DNA of 64,000 bases from Pogonophryne albipinna. Lineage: Eukaryota; Chordata; Actinopteri; Perciformes; Artedidraconidae. This document shows, in pieces, positions 19,989 to 33,295 of this stretch. Positions within the stretch are counted from its first letter, which is position 1. Every line of letters starts with the position of its first letter. The stretch covers positions 8,398,102 to 8,462,101 of the forward strand of contig CM053251.1 in assembly GCA_028583405.1 (NCBI GenBank), written 5' to 3'. Position numbers and translations under genes: made by a program. Under the pieces are notes generated by a model that was not told the origin of the DNA, made no database searches, and saw only the letters and a list, made by a program, of their open reading frames with translations.

Positions 19989-22900
19989 GTGAGAGAGACA
20001 GAGGGTATTTCTTCATAAACTGTTTCTCTGGACGTTTACATTGCATTGTCAGACATGGCTGGCAAAAACAGCCGTGTTTTCGGGATGTATTAGCTGCGAT
20101 GCTATGCCTGTTAGCTTGCGGAGATCACCGAGGGCCCTGGAAACAGGCACATCTTTCACACTTTGAGGCAAAATTAACCAAGCAGGATTATGTATGATTC
20201 ACTGCTTCATGTTTAACCACTAGAGTTTTTAATGGCCGACTGCGATTCAGTATCGATTAGCCCGACATTAGGAAAATGTTAGCCATTAACTCACATCTTG
20301 CTACAGTGTCACATCTCTGGTAACGCGTCTGAGCATCTGGGCTGGATGGTAAAACACATTTTCAGCCGATTATAATGCCCTTATAATGTCATCAAACCAA
20401 CTGTACTCTAAAGTATTACCAAGTGTTTTATTCTTCTCTTGTCTGGAAGACATTTGATATCATCTTTGTTATAATAAAACAAGTACTATGTTTTATATAC
20501 TTAAATAGTAGCCTAAAACCACAAAGACAAATATAAATCTTATGATCCAAACTCTACTTATGTAGAAGTATAGGCATCACAATATACAAAACGTGCAATA
20601 TGTAAAAAGTACTCATTATGAAGAATAGCCCATTTCAACTATTATAACTAGTGATGCATTCATACTGTATGCTTTGAAGGAGGGGCTAATCTCAAACACT
20701 GCCAAGTGGTTTTTTCTACAATACATCAAATGTTGGCAAATAAAGGGTGGAGTAAACATTACAACATGTGATTTCCAAAGGTATTGGAGTAGTGGGAACT
20801 AACGAAGTAACGTGGCATTAATACTCCAAAGTGTACTTGAGTAAATGTTCTTAGTTACATTCCACCATTGTACAAATCCTAATGACCTTCGACAATTACA
20901 ACATCTTACAATTTGACATAATGCACTTTGCCAATTTCCCACTGAGTTTAACACAGTGATAATTAGACCGAGCCCATATCTGTTCAACTCACGAATGGCC
21001 CTTTTTTTATTCACTCTGTTTTATCTCAACATTGTCAGCAAAAGGCATACTTATATGTGCTGTAGGAAATACTCCGCATTGTTCATGGGGATCGAAGTTA
21101 ATATCTTTATAGGTGAAATTCAGACGTCTGACAGCTAAGCGACAATTAGAAAACAGTATTTGGCAATCAGCCACAGCTTTGGGCATGCGCATTGTTGTTT
21201 AATTATATAGTTAATTAGAAGTGAGTGGGCTACCTATCTTACTCAAATTACCCTTCAACTCCAAATGTATATATTATGGCTAGTATTATAAAAAAAAACT
21301 GGAATACATAAAAAACAAACTCAAATTCAAAGTGTCAACTTTAACATTCTTCATTGTTTAGAAAATACAAATAAACATGATACATTTACAGCAATGGTTT
21401 TGAATGTAACCTTGTTACAGAACAGCAACAACAGTTCACATGTGTGTGGAAATAATGTTCAAGTCTATGTTCTATACAAAAAATCAATTTATAAATGTTT
21501 GATGGACGTGGAGTGATGTTGTTGTCATGTTGACAGGTGGTGGGAGAGTATGGCATGGCCCATTTCAGTGACATGGGCAAGAGCAAAGGGAAGGATTACT
21601 GCATATTCTTCAACTCTCAGTGGGCCCGTCTACCTCAGGACCTCAACAAGGCAGTAAGTCACGAGCGAGCAACAAGACGTGTCTGCAGTGCCTATTCATA
21701 AAGACACTTTGTGACCTTTTATTTATGGTAAGAGTTGACCCCTAACAGAATGCGCTTAACGTTGCACCCTTTGTGTGTGTCTTAAAGTCTCGTCTTCCGA
21801 TCTATGACCTGACTTCATCGGTCCTGTGCTCGCCCTCTGACGTCCCAGAGGGAGGATTCCCAAATCGCATCCCCATGGTGATGAGAGGAAACTGCACTTT
21901 CTATGAAAAGGTCAGACTGGCCCAGATTAACGGAGCCAAGGGCCTGCTCATCGTCAGCAAGGACAGACTGGTAAACATGCTTATTACTCTAAAAAGTCCA
22001 TCTGTCTCTGATATGACACCCCTGTGCCTTATTTTGGAACATTAATAAAAACAAATATAAGAGATCATTTTGAAAGTTGAGAACATTTCATTTTTGCATA
22101 GTAACATTTACTTTTGAGTGAAACAGCTGTAACACCAACACTGACATTTGATTGACTGCTACCAAACCCTATTTCCCTTTTCTTTTCACAACAAGGAAAC
22201 AAGTATTAAAAGAGGTGTAAATCACTACAAGTCTAGCCATGCCGAGAGCTGTAGCTATGCTACTGCGAGCTAGTTAATTGTCCCGATATGAAACAGGCAT
22301 TGTAGCTGCAGTGAGAGAATTGGTAAAGATATTACTTAATTTATGCAACTTTCAAATGTGTTGTCAGTTTGGTTATTTCCGTCTTCTACTGCAACAATTT
22401 TAAAACAATCTTCTACATTTTGGAGTTGCAACAATATATTTCAAATGTACAAACATATGTGTAACTCATAGCTCAATTTAAAAATCAACAAAATAGATTG
22501 ACAACTGTTCGATTTGTATCCCCCTAAAATAATGTCCCATGGTGTTCCACTGAAAAGGAAGGAACTTTGCCTCTAAATCTTAAAGATGTAGCTTATTACA
22601 TTGTGCATCAAGAGAACATTGCATTTGGCACTTCGGCAACCAGGAAATGTGTTTTTGTTTTTAATTACAGACACCCCCAGCAGGAAACAGGACTCAGTAT
22701 GAAGAGATTGACATTCCTGTAGCGCTGCTCAGCTACACTGATATGCTGGAGATTATCAAGGTGAGGGGCCATTCAACAGGAGACTAACAAACCTGAGTGC
22801 TCAACTGTGTCCGTGTTTTTCTCTTCTCCAGCAAAGTCAACTCACCATAAACATTTTAGAGTCCGACTCTGGAGAGACAGGAAAGTGGATCTCTGCCAAA

Positions 22901-25900
22901 TGCTAAATAACGCATGTTTGATGAGAATCTACAAAGGAGGATTTTGTTGTGTAGAGCTTAAAAAAAGCCTCGACTAAATGTTGTTTCTAACTGCTGCAGA
23001 AATTTGGTGAAGAAAGACAGGTCGCCATGTACGCTCCCAGTGAGCCGGTGCTGGACTACAACATGGTGATCATCTTTCTGATGGCAGTGGGAACCGTTGC
23101 TATTGGAGGATACTGGGCCGGCAGCAGAGACACCAAGAAGTGAGTGAAACGATGGAGGAAACTGAACGATATCACTCATTTTGAATGCTTAAGTGCGTTA
23201 CAATGTATACAGAAATAACCCAGTGGTTTTATATTTTAAGAATAGAGGGTACCCCCTTTGTTGGTTGGAACTTTTTAAATCCAAACAGGAAACTAGTAAA
23301 AAAAGGTAGAATATGATGCTGGTTGTTCTTTCCGTTACATTGCATCATCACAGGATGCAGAGTTTCCTTCTTCCTGTACACATACTAGGGCTGCTCAATT
23401 AATCGTATTTTAATCGCAATTACGATTTTGGCTTGCAACGATTATGAAAACAACATAATCGAAATAAAACGATTATTATTATTTATTTTTGTATTGGTTT
23501 TTCAGTTGAATTATACTTCAGGGTAATAAACTGTTTTTTTCAATAAATGGATGTTTTCAAAGTATATGGATAATCGTTTTTAATCATCGTGATGTCAATT
23601 ATTGACCCAAATAATCGAGATTATGATTTTTGCCATAATCGAGCAGCCCTAACACATACAGCTCTTTTAATACAGACTGCTAAATATAAATCAAAGTGAA
23701 GTTACCAGGGAAAATGAGTCCCAGTTCTCTTGGCAGAGAACTACGAGCATACGATTGCTCAGTCTTCTCTCTTAGTAAGTGTGTGTTCAGTCTGCTCCTC
23801 CCCCAAAGCACAGCGTTGTTTACTTGAGGCTGTACGGGTGACTAATGGCTCGAGCCAATGCGAGTCAGTTCTTCCTGACCGAGTTGGCACGGTGACTCAG
23901 GTTACAGTCTGACGCACAGCACCACGGGCAAGAAAACAGTTTGGGGTATAAGTGTGTGTGTTGAACTAAGGAAGGAAGTAGCCCAGGCAGCCACGTGATG
24001 GTAAATATTATCTGTGCATGATGAGGTGATCATCCTGGCTGCTTTGGAAAGTCCCAACCATCAGTAAATACTGTTTAAAACTAAGAGCAAGCTATCTGTG
24101 CCGCGCTAGTCAAGTTATACTCAACTTCACCAGCCCCCAAAACAGGAGCCATTGTTTCCGCGCCACACTATTTAATCAGTGCCCGTGGGATTTTTTGTAT
24201 TTTATGTAAATAAGGTGCATGAAAAAAGTCAAAATAGTGTGATAGTCTTTCAGGCTGTGCAAAGTCAGTGAACTATCCGACTTATCTGTTTATTGTCAAT
24301 TGTTTTCCAAGTTATAGTATTAGTTAGACTTGAGTATCCCTGCCATACCCTATTTTGTTTAATAAGCTGGAACCTCTCGAGTTATGAGCGTCCGAAACAA
24401 GAACCTCAGGCCAGCACGCCTCTCTAAAATTGGGTTCTTTCCTGCAGACGATACATGAAGCACAAGAGGGACGACGGAGCGGAGAAGCAGGACGAGGAGA
24501 CGGTCGACGTCACCCCCATCATGATCTGTGTGTTCGTGGTCATGTGTTGCAGCATGCTGGTGTTACTCTACTTTTTCTACGACAGCCTGGGTACGACAAA
24601 TACACTCAAACATCAATTATGATATAACTCAACATGCTGGTCCATACTAGGGCTGAACGATATATCGTGTCATGACGATAACCGCGATATGCGCATGGCA
24701 TGCACGATATTCACATCGCAGGGACGTGCGATTTAATTTTTATTTTAAAATCCCCAAAAAAAAAATCTATTTATTTTAGGGCGTGCGATATTAAGTAGGT
24801 AAATTAACTCAAACACGTCATGTTACAATTATTTTGCTGCTTGCTACAAAAGGAAAACTTGCGCGGCTCTCATGTCAGGGGTACTTGAGTGAGTGACATG
24901 CAGGCTCTGCATGCACAGCAAACCACCAATCACAATCATTCTTGATCAGATCACAGCAGGCCCCGCCCCGCTAGTTTGCAGACCATCAAAACACCGGTGA
25001 AAAATGAGCGAGGCACAGGAGGACAATACCGGCGAGAATGAAGATTTACTTCCAAAAAGAAAAGCAACATCTGCCACCTGGAACTATTTTGGATACAAAA
25101 AGGTTCTTCTCTTCTTCATTCACAGATGAACCCCCTTATTTGAGCTACATGCATTATCATGACATGTTAGATCATGACTTAAGTTATGATGAGTCAACCA
25201 GTTAAGATCCAGACGTCCGTGACTAAAATCCTTCATCCGGTTAAATATAGTTAACAAAAACGCAATATATATCGCAGGGGAAAAAAATATCGCAATGTCA
25301 GTTTGTTCAATATCGTGCAGCCCTAGTCCATACTCACTTTTTGTTAAACACATTTTTTTTCGGTCAGATCTACTTCCATGAGACTCAATTGATTTATTGC
25401 TGAGTTTCCTGCTTCACTCATTGAGGTCAGGCATGACTCAATAATGCATGAAACAGGATGTGAAGAATGTGGTGGTCGACAATATTTTACAAATAATCGT
25501 AACTCCAGTTCCAATTAATAGCCTTTTCTAATTTTAAAGCGCATCTCGCAGGCTTGTGTTCTTAATTATGACATCAGTGTAACATTTTATAGCCGATTTC
25601 ATACGCACACAAATGGCTTGGCTATTATTGTTCTTTTATTGTAATTCCAAGTTGGATAAATTGATCGCTTTGAAAACAATAGAAGACCTCTCCCTATGAG
25701 TTGTTTAAATCATTAAGAGATGTTGGGTTTGAGCAAAAATTGGTTAGTAATTCCTCCATTTAGTTCAAACCATAGATTCCTCCTCATTGAAAGACTGGCT
25801 GTGCAGTAAAAGAGTAAATTATCTAGTTTACATTTCACTCATAAAAAAAAGCTTTTAAAAACAGACTGCTGCTTTGTATTTTAACTCCAGTACACAGTGG

Positions 25901-28900
25901 CATTTTTATATGTACAAAAGTGGTGGGGCACAAAAAACTTAGATGTCTATAGCTTCTGCAGAGAGGTTCATGGCTGGTGAGGCACTGGCACTGACTCTTC
26001 AGGTTTACAAATATTATATTTTGACCTAAATCAAAATATAATATTTTCAAAAGCTTTTTTAGTCTGATGCTTCAATTAATTTTAAACAGACAGTTCAACA
26101 AAAGGATACCCAAAAAATGTAATTTTATCATTTAAATATTGAATTGTTCTCTCTTAGTAAGATCCCATTTTCAATACAATTGTGGTCTTACCTTGACTTG
26201 AAGATGAAGTCCATGCTATCCTTCTGGACAAAAATCTCTATTACTTTTTTGTAAAAGTCCTTCTTATGTTCTTGTAGTTTCAAAAGTCTATCATAAATCT
26301 AATCTAATCAATAGATTTATGATTCGAAAATGATAAAAGTAGGGTAGACATGTGGATATTATCCGGCTGAACAAAACGTGCATTTATCTAACAGCTACGT
26401 TTCCCACAGATCTTATTTGGAGCTATTTTCTAAAATCCTATGGTTAAATCTCATTGCTTTTTTGTCGAGGGAAGCCATGCGCAGCTTACTTCCGGGTTTT
26501 AGGACGCGTCACTGCAGCTCTCTCGTCTCCTCTTCACACACCACACGTACTTACAGCCAATCAGCTCTGAATTATGTGAGATGACGTATGGTGGGTATGG
26601 CAGGTCTATGCCCCTATGGTCATTATTTTTTTGCCACACACATTAAATAGGAAAATATTCTGAGCATGCGCAGTGTAGTTTTTACAGTCACCGTTCACTT
26701 AGACAGTGAGAGGGAGGGGCAGGATCGGGTTTTGTCCCACATCAATCAATCAATCAATGTTTATTTATATAGCCCAATATCACAAATGTTACATTTGTCT
26801 CACATGGCTCTAAACAAACCGCTCAATAGGCACACACTGTAGACGCTACTTAGAAGAACACAGACTAAAACAGCAATGTACAGACCAATCAGATGATTAA
26901 ACATGATCTTAAAATATATTTTATATATTTTTTAATTTATTTTTTGCATTTTGTTGTAATCATTATTTTTAATACTTTCTGCTGAAACTAGGTGGGGCTG
27001 TGCCCCACCTGCCCCTAATGACCAGTCGCCACTGCCAGTACATTATATACTGGACACACAGCGGTGAAACTGATACACCTATTGGACTAGATTAAACAAC
27101 CCATAGAAATGTACATATCACGTGTAACAATCTCCTCCTGCCTCCCCTGTTTCCTCAACCCCCAGCTATTTGGGTCATAGCCATCTTCTGTCTGGCCTCC
27201 TCTGTGGGCCTGCACAGCTGCCTGTGGCCTTTTGTCCGGAGAATCCCTTTCTGCAAGTGCAGGTGAGACTGTTCACATGAGTATGATTTCAGAATCATAG
27301 CTGACCAAAGAAGTCATGTATTATTGTATAATTTACATACAGACATTTAGTAAGCTTTGTCTACACAGATGACATTATCTTAAAAACCCTTTACACTGTT
27401 GATGTACATCTTAGATATGGATTTGTAAATATATATATGTTTATTGATGTGTGGACTGCTTACCGCTGCAGGGTCCCAGAGAACAACCTGCCATACCTGC
27501 ACAAGCGGCCGCAGATCCGCATGTTGCTGCTCACGGCCTTCTGCATGGCTGTCAGCATCACCTGGATGGTGTTTCGCAATGAAGACCAGTAAGTGCAAAG
27601 ATACGTGTATACAAATGATGTATTCTTAAACATTTTATTCGCTGTTGGTCTCAGTGTAAAAATCGCATGACTCTTAAGTGTGTGTGTACATGTTGGAGGT
27701 GCATTACATGAGGGTCTGCTGGCTGACTCAGTCTCGTGTCCTCCAGGTGGGCGTGGGTGTTACAGGATGCCCTGGGGATCGCCTTCTGTCTCTACATGCT
27801 CAAAACAGTCAGACTCCCCACATTTAAGGTGAGTCAGCTCTCTCATACACATCAAATATTGTTTTTAACATTTTCATTGGGTTTGTTTGTTGCGTATGTT
27901 AGTTGTAATCTCACCTTACTTTCTGTCTCTGCAGGCTTGCACCTTATTACTGTCGGTTCTTTTTATCTACGATGTTTTCTTCGTATTTATTACACCCTTC
28001 TTTACAAAGGTATGACAAGACTGTTTTAATTCAAGGCTATTCAAATGTCTACAGTCTGTGTTACTGTGCGTCATACTCACGTTACTCACGGTCTTTCCTC
28101 CACAGAGCGGGGAGAGTATTATGGTGGAGGTAGCGACTGGTCCCTCCGACTCCTCACATCATGAAAAGGTGCGCTCGTTTTGAATTAACACGACTCCTTT
28201 GCTTCTCTCAGCTCAGAGGAAAAGTAAATGCTAATAAACAAATGTTTGTTTCCTCCAGCTCCCCATGGTGCTCAAAGTGCCGAGGTTGAACTTCTCTCCT
28301 CTGGCTCTGTGTGACCGGCCCTTCTCCCTCCTGGGCTTTGGGGATATCTTAGTACCAGGTAATTAAAAAGGAACTCAAACTGATTAAAGGTGGTTGAATA
28401 TTGTAGTTTATATTGATTTGTTAATCTCTCTGTTTTCTTCTCAGGTCTGCTGGTGGTTTACTGTCACAGATTTGACATTTTAACACAATCCTCCCGTATC
28501 TACTTTGTGGCCTGTACTATCGGTACGTACATAAATAAGTATTATAAGGCTTGTGAAGATGAAATGGTATGGTTGTGTTACATTTGGATTCTGCAGGACC
28601 AGCCAAGAGAGACTATCTGTAGCTGACATTACAAGAGCCCATTTAATGTACTGTCCCTCCCCAAGTTGAACAATAGGTTGCTGGAAACATGTTTCCATAT
28701 ATCAGATTAGCAAAGACACTTTTTAATGTCCCCTATGTTCTTACTTAATTCATATTTCACTTTGAGCTGATAAAATGTCTGACCAGTGCCACTAATGTCA
28801 ATCACTCCAAAGACACTGAAGACCTAATTCAGATCAGAATGGGGCTTTGGAGTGAAATCTGCTTTAACTCAAATGTTGTCTGGATTAAAAAAAAAAAAAA

Positions 28901-30006
28901 TGTTGACCTTGTGTCTGCCTTCTCTCCGGTTGTAGCGTACGGCGTGGGCCTGCTGATCACCTTTGTGGCGCTGGCCGTGATGCAGATGGGTCAGCCGGCC
29001 TTGCTCTACCTGGTGCCTTGCACTCTGCTCACCAGCCTCAGTGTGGCGCTGTGGCGCAAGGAGTTGCCCCAGTTCTGGACTGGAAGTGGATTTGTGGTGA
29101 ATACCAGTTTGATATGACCGCCTACTGCCGAAGAACAAAAAAACATCAACACAAAAAAAAATCTTAAGTTAAAAACATGCAGAGTAAAGTAGAATCTTAA
29201 GTTGAGTAACCCCTTTTAATAATACCATCCGTGCTTCTTTCTGTTTTACTGTCCCCTCCCTCCCATCGCTGCTCCTTGCCCTTTATTTTACTGTGGGTGT
29301 GCTGTAGTCTGCTGCTGAGGGCTCAGCTGTCTGTGAATGTCACTGCAGGTACTCCATCTGGGCTTGCTTCTCTACCATTAAAACATCTTCATGTTGCTTA
29401 AGGTTCCTTTTGTGGTTTTTCCCTTTAGAGTAGATGTGTTTGTATTTTCTGCGTACACACATCAGGGATTCACTTTTAGATTAAGCAAATATTGGTGGTG
29501 CTCGGTGATTTAGAAAAGCTTGTGTTATTTCTAAAACAATACGCATGTTTTTGTATGTGGGATTTTCTTTGATATGCTTCCACTTTTCTTTGTGCATATC
29601 TGGGACTTGTTATCTCTGCGTACAGGAATACCTCTGATGACATTAAGGCTCCTTTAACTGGGTGTAATAGGGTTGTGATGAAAAGCCTTAAATCTACCCG
29701 TGTACACTGGGATGACTGCATATTCTTTTGTTTGTCTTATCTACGGCCTTTTCTGTCTTCTGTTACCATTACATTTAGTTTTCTGCTCCACACCATTCAG
29801 CCATCTTATATAGACACTGTTTTTGTCCCCTGCAGCCTGCCATAGCGCTCGCACCGATCAACTGTACACAATCTGCAGCACCGCCGACTGAGGATCATTT
29901 GAATAAACCGGAGCCACAAACCACAGAAGATGATGATGAAGAAGACTCACCCCAATTACCGCCTCAGGAAACGGTCGGGAAACAAGAAGGAAACAAATCT
30001 AACTGA
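19941..30006 (+). CDS. sppl2b: Signal peptide peptidase-like 2B, complete
   Basis: SPPL2B is a GxGD intramembrane aspartyl protease of endosomes and plasma membrane; in mammals its substrates include TNF and ITM2B stubs. Coding exons: 19941-19988, 21537-21653, 21788-21970, 22671-22760, 23000-23139, 24448-24590, 27166-27262, 27472-27588, 27747-27828, 27935-28009, 28106-28168, 28259-28358, 28445-28522, 28936-29096, 29836-30006. All keep phase and give 554 aa (human about 592). A PA domain spans about residues 50-160. The catalytic motifs are YD (about 351-352), GFGD (about 411-414) and QPAL (about 464-467), and all are intact. RMLLL and DQWAWVLQDALGIAFCLYML segments favour SPPL2B over SPPL2A. 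The tail is acidic (EDDDEED) and poorly conserved. Start choice: ATG 19941 gives a hydrophobic leader; in-frame ATGs further upstream are possible. Confidence 0.93.
20530..20875. repeat. Fish interspersed repeat in sppl2b intron 1
   Basis: The right part reads GTACTTGAGTAAATGTTCTT then AGTTACATTCCACC. This resembles, in reverse sense, the repeat at 50690-50880. Family recognised from memory as a common teleost interspersed repeat; its class is not determined. Confidence 0.45.
21537..23139 (+). CDS. sppl2b: sppl2b exons 2-5: PA domain and first membrane span
   Basis: Exon 2 has KDYCIFFNSQWARLPQDLNK. Exon 3 has RGNCTFYEKVRLAQINGAKG, the PA-domain core with an N-glycosylation sequon. Exon 4 has PPAGNRTQYEEIDIPVALLS. 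Exon 5 has PVLDYNMVIIFLMAVGTVAI, the first membrane helix. The PA domain faces the lumen and is thought to take part in substrate handling. Confidence 0.92.
23386..23651. mobile_element. hAT-type MITE with perfect 8 bp target duplication
   Basis: The 266 bp element starts TAGGGCTGCTCAATTA and ends TAATCGAGCAGCCCTA, with near-perfect inverted termini. ACACATAC flanks it on both sides (23378-23385 and 23652-23659). It has no coding capacity and sits in sppl2b intron 5. The interior is rich in short AATCG-type inverted motifs. Confidence 0.88.
24648..25325 (+). mobile_element. hAT element, internally deleted, with transposase start
   Basis: The 678 bp element begins TAGGGCTGAACGATATATCG and ends with GCAGCCCTA. 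GTCCATAC is duplicated exactly at 24640-24647 and 25326-25333. A frame at 25004-25129 starts MSEAQEDNTGENEDLL and reads into SATWNYFGYKK, which looks like the beginning of a BED zinc finger in a hAT transposase, then stops. It is therefore a deletion derivative, in sppl2b intron 6. Confidence 0.85.
25960..27034. mobile_element. Old relative of the hAT element at 48437-49507
   Basis: Shares with the element at 48437 the starts GGTTCATGGCTGGTGAGGCA, the middle TTTTAGTCTGATGCTTC, the TTGTTCTCTCTTAGTAAGAT block and a TIR-like right end (CGCCACTG). Ends are eroded. It lies in sppl2b intron 6, and another repeat tail is inserted at about 26742-26840. Confidence 0.65.
26742..26840 (+). repeat. LINE/SINE-type repeat tail
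   Basis: An (ATCA)n run, then GTTTATTTATATAGCCCAAT and ATCACAAATGTTACATTTG. This is the style of a widespread percomorph retroelement 3' end. Recognised from memory only. Confidence 0.45.
27935..29096 (+). CDS. sppl2b: sppl2b exons 10-14: catalytic core
   Basis: Exon 10 carries the first active-site aspartate in IYDVFFVFITPF. Exon 12 carries the second in LLGFGDILVPG. Exon 14 has QPALLYLVPCT, the PAL motif shared by presenilin and SPP. All three motifs are unbroken, so the gene is predicted to encode an active protease. Confidence 0.93.
29836..30006 (+). CDS. sppl2b: sppl2b last exon (cytosolic tail)
   Basis: 57 codons from PAIALAPINC to a TGA at 30004-30006, following a CTGCAG acceptor. 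The tail is hydrophilic and acidic with no domain I recognise. The preceding 740 bp intron (29097-29835) contains nothing else recognised. Confidence 0.85.
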   Translation, partial: PAIALAPINCTQSAAPPTEDHLNKPEPQTTEDDDEEDSPQLPPQETVGKQEGNKSN

Positions 30007-31480
30007 AAGGACTTCTAGTACGGCATTTTACATTTCACTTCATATTTAATGTGTTTTTTTTTTGTTTTTTTTAAATTGTGTCTCAGTTAATGGACATTTC
30101 AAGTTCAGACATTTATTTGCACTCGGTGCGAACAGCGATGGGATCTGTGCTTCCTGAAATCTCAGAAAAAAGACCAAAAAAACCACCCATTTACAGTCTG
30201 TACCTCCTTTTTAAAAAAAGGGAATAAAAGCCAAATCTGGAAGCTACACAAGCTGTTACACTAAAGACTTTCATGAGTCTTTGAGCTGAGGCTTTAGGCC
30301 GAACATCTTCAGGCTCCAGCTTCTTAATGTTGAGGATTTTAAGGCTTTACTGTTTATACATACAAGTAAACTGGGTATCTTTGAACTGCTATTTGAAGGA
30401 AACAAAAAGTCATTGCAGGCTTGAAATCATACTAAGCATTTTATATTTTCTGACATTAAAAAGGCAATTCAATAATCAATTGGATAAATGGCACCATAAT
30501 CAATAATATAAATAATCTTTATTTGCTATCCTTAGGTATACAGATCAGCTGTGACAGATTAGCACTAGCATGTTTATCGCTGACTTGTGTAAAACTCTCC
30601 GATGTGGTAGGACCTTTAAAAGATCACTGTCGGCTCGAATGCATTTTTTTCAAAAAAGCACACAAATACAAGTTAGTGTCCCTTATCCTTTCATTACAAA
30701 CTAAGGTTTCACAATAGAAAGCAGTGATGTTTTAAAATGGGGAGCTAAGGTTGTTAACTGAGCCAAAGCTATTAGAGATTATTTTTGTTTAATTTGTTTT
30801 TGGTATACTTTTTGTTTTGCATGCTATGGTTTTGTTTTTACCCTTCATAAAAAAAACACTGTATAATCCTAAATGTAGACTGTATTGGTGCTGAAACAGT
30901 TAAAATGTCAACCATTGCTTTTCTGTTCCCCCTAGTAGTCATCCATGTTGTCTTAAAAGAGTTGGTTTGGCCTTATTGAGTCTGTCTGGAGGTAAAGAGG
31001 AATGTGTCTAGTGTAAAAGTTGCTTTTTGAAATCGAAATGATGTGCTGCAGTTTGACGTACGAGTTGAAGAACGGTTGTAAAAAGCATTTGCACAATATT
31101 TGTTTTTTTTATTCATGGGATGAGTGAAGCTGTTGCCTCATGTCTGTATATGTTTATGTATTCTCATAAAGGGTGAACCCAAGTTGTCAATATATCCAAT
31201 ACTCATCATAATTTAGTTTTGGAAGTCAGAGGTGACATCACTCTGTACACGAGTATAAATGTATTTCTTATCCATTTACGAGGCCTATTAAACAAGTTCA
31301 ACATTCCTGTAAAGACGTTGAGGGAAGAAGTACAAATCATTTGGTCCGATGTGATATTAGTTGTCTGGATGTGTTTTCCAGGACATCAGATTATTTATTC
31401 ACCAACAGTTTGTTGTCACCAAGTGGTTTTTAAAGCCTCTGTTGAGGAATACATATAATAAAGATACATTGTATTTGGAA
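30007..31480 (+). other. sppl2b 3' UTR
   Basis: AT-rich sequence after the stop. AATAAA occurs at 30223-30228 and at 31457-31462, allowing a short and a long 3' UTR. No other gene seen. Confidence 0.6.
31457..31462 (+). terminator. Distal poly(A) signal of sppl2b
   Basis: AATAAA followed by a T/G-rich stretch (TTTGGTGAGTTTTGTTTTTT), which suits a cleavage element. Confidence 0.5.
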
Positions 31481-32164
31481 TTTGGTGAGTTTTGTTTTTT
31501 ATTGCACAATATTACAGTGGGTTTTTTCAGATTTTGAGAGGTATGTGATTTTTTTTTTTTAAATCACGGTATGTATTTTACTACAGTACACATGAATATA
31601 CCACGCATACACTGATGCTGGGAGTTGGTTTTATGTTTTTGCTATACCATAATCTTTTTGTTTTTCACATGCAGTAAAATTAAATAACAAGAACTTGTTG
31701 AAAATGTATCAAATGTTATTTAACCAAACTATTCAGCTCGGGAGTAATTTTACTAACTACAGTCCGGATGTTTTAATGAGTGTGGAAGTGAAACGGTACT
31801 CAAGGTAACACCCTTCCCTAACCATGTATTTTGTGTGTATATGATACTTCATCCTACCTAAAGCCATACTGTTAAATATGTTATGATATAAAAACTAAAA
31901 ATGTATGAATAAAAATGAAACTAAACTCAAATCTAAACTTATTCAAAAACAATTGTAATCTTGGTTGTGATTTGCTTCTATCAGCCAGCCTAGATGAATG
32001 TGGATGGATTTGTGTTACATTGAAATACTTCCACTGGATAACAGGAAATGAATGTGGAAAGTTAAATCAAAAGCACCTCAGCATCACTTATGGTTTTGAG
32101 TTACTTCCAGTTTAGTTTTCTTCAACAACATGAAGCCAATAAACCAAAAACTGAAGTCAACAAT
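31481..32164. other. Short spacer between convergent sppl2b and arhgef18
   Basis: About 700 bp of AT-rich DNA between the two transcription ends. No gene or element with clear ends. Confidence 0.4.
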
Positions 32165-32962
32165 CTTTTATTCCAAGAACCATTGGTTGGTATTGGAAAT
32201 TCAAATTAAAGAAAAAAAAGACAAAGGTCCATCATCAACATGTTGAATTATGCCAGAACCTTATTTAAGGGGAATGCCACTTATATATAATTATCTTACA
32301 TTCTTATAAATGCTTCCCGCAGCCGTTTAGTCGTAAACGAAAACCAACCTGAGTCGCTGTCTCCAGTCAGGAAGTGCACTAAACAGCTGATATTACAAAC
32401 AAATAGTAGGTTCATTCACATAACGTTTTAGTTTCATGATTACAGGAAATACCAAAGAGCGAAACTACAGGTCAAATTCCTCAGTTATCGGATTCACTCT
32501 GCAATAAAAAGTTTGTGCTTGGCACCTTACATCTAAAATGTATCATTAAGTAAAATAAAAGTAAAGCTTAGTAGTTAAGACATGAGTGCTAATGGTAAAA
32601 GGCAAACTACTTTCATTTAAAATAAACAACTTTGGCATTTAAAGGTTTTGTTTCAAAACGGTATTATATATATTCTCAATGTGCAAATGGGTTGATCTCT
32701 GTACATATTTTATATTTTTACAAAGTCCATCAGTATTTATTTACTTTTTTGACCAATCTGTAAGCAAACAGCTGGTTTCCAGGGATAAAATACAGTGTCG
32801 GTCCTCTTCATGATGGAGACGTCTTTCGGTCATGTCCAATGTCTTTTATAACATCCATCAGTCTTTCCATGGGTGAAAGTCCTTGTAACAGCTCCATCAG
32901 TGTTTCATTTGAGTTGTTATGGTGGACAAGGCCCGGTCCAGACTCCAGAGTGTAGTTGAGGA
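32165..32962 (-). other. arhgef18 3' UTR
   Basis: From the TAA at 32965-32963 to a minus-strand AATAAA at 32172-32167. No further exon: reading through the last donor-like site gives the conserved VIFL end, so the stop is here. Confidence 0.55.
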
Positions 32963-33244
32963 TTAAAGGAATATTACCTTCTCTTTGCCTGCTACCAGAA
33001 TATCTTTGGGAAACGGAGGCGGGGGTGGTGGGGGAACATCGTTGCTCCTCTTTTGCGTGCTGAAGGACTGAGACGTTTTGTTATTGCGAACAGATTCTGG
33101 TGGGTCAAAGGCACCTGGAGGAGCAACAAACGGATGAATAATTGTCTTCAGTAGGTACATGTAAAGTCACAGCAACACCTAACCATATAAACCATTCCTG
33201 CCATCTCTGCACTGCATGCCTAATCTCCTAATGGTACAAAGTGT

Positions 33245-33295
<51 letters not shown>

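Noticed and set aside
32780..32950. Extra 3' coding exon of arhgef18
   Set aside because: The sequence after GKEK reads VIFL and stop without splicing, matching the VIFF end of the human protein.
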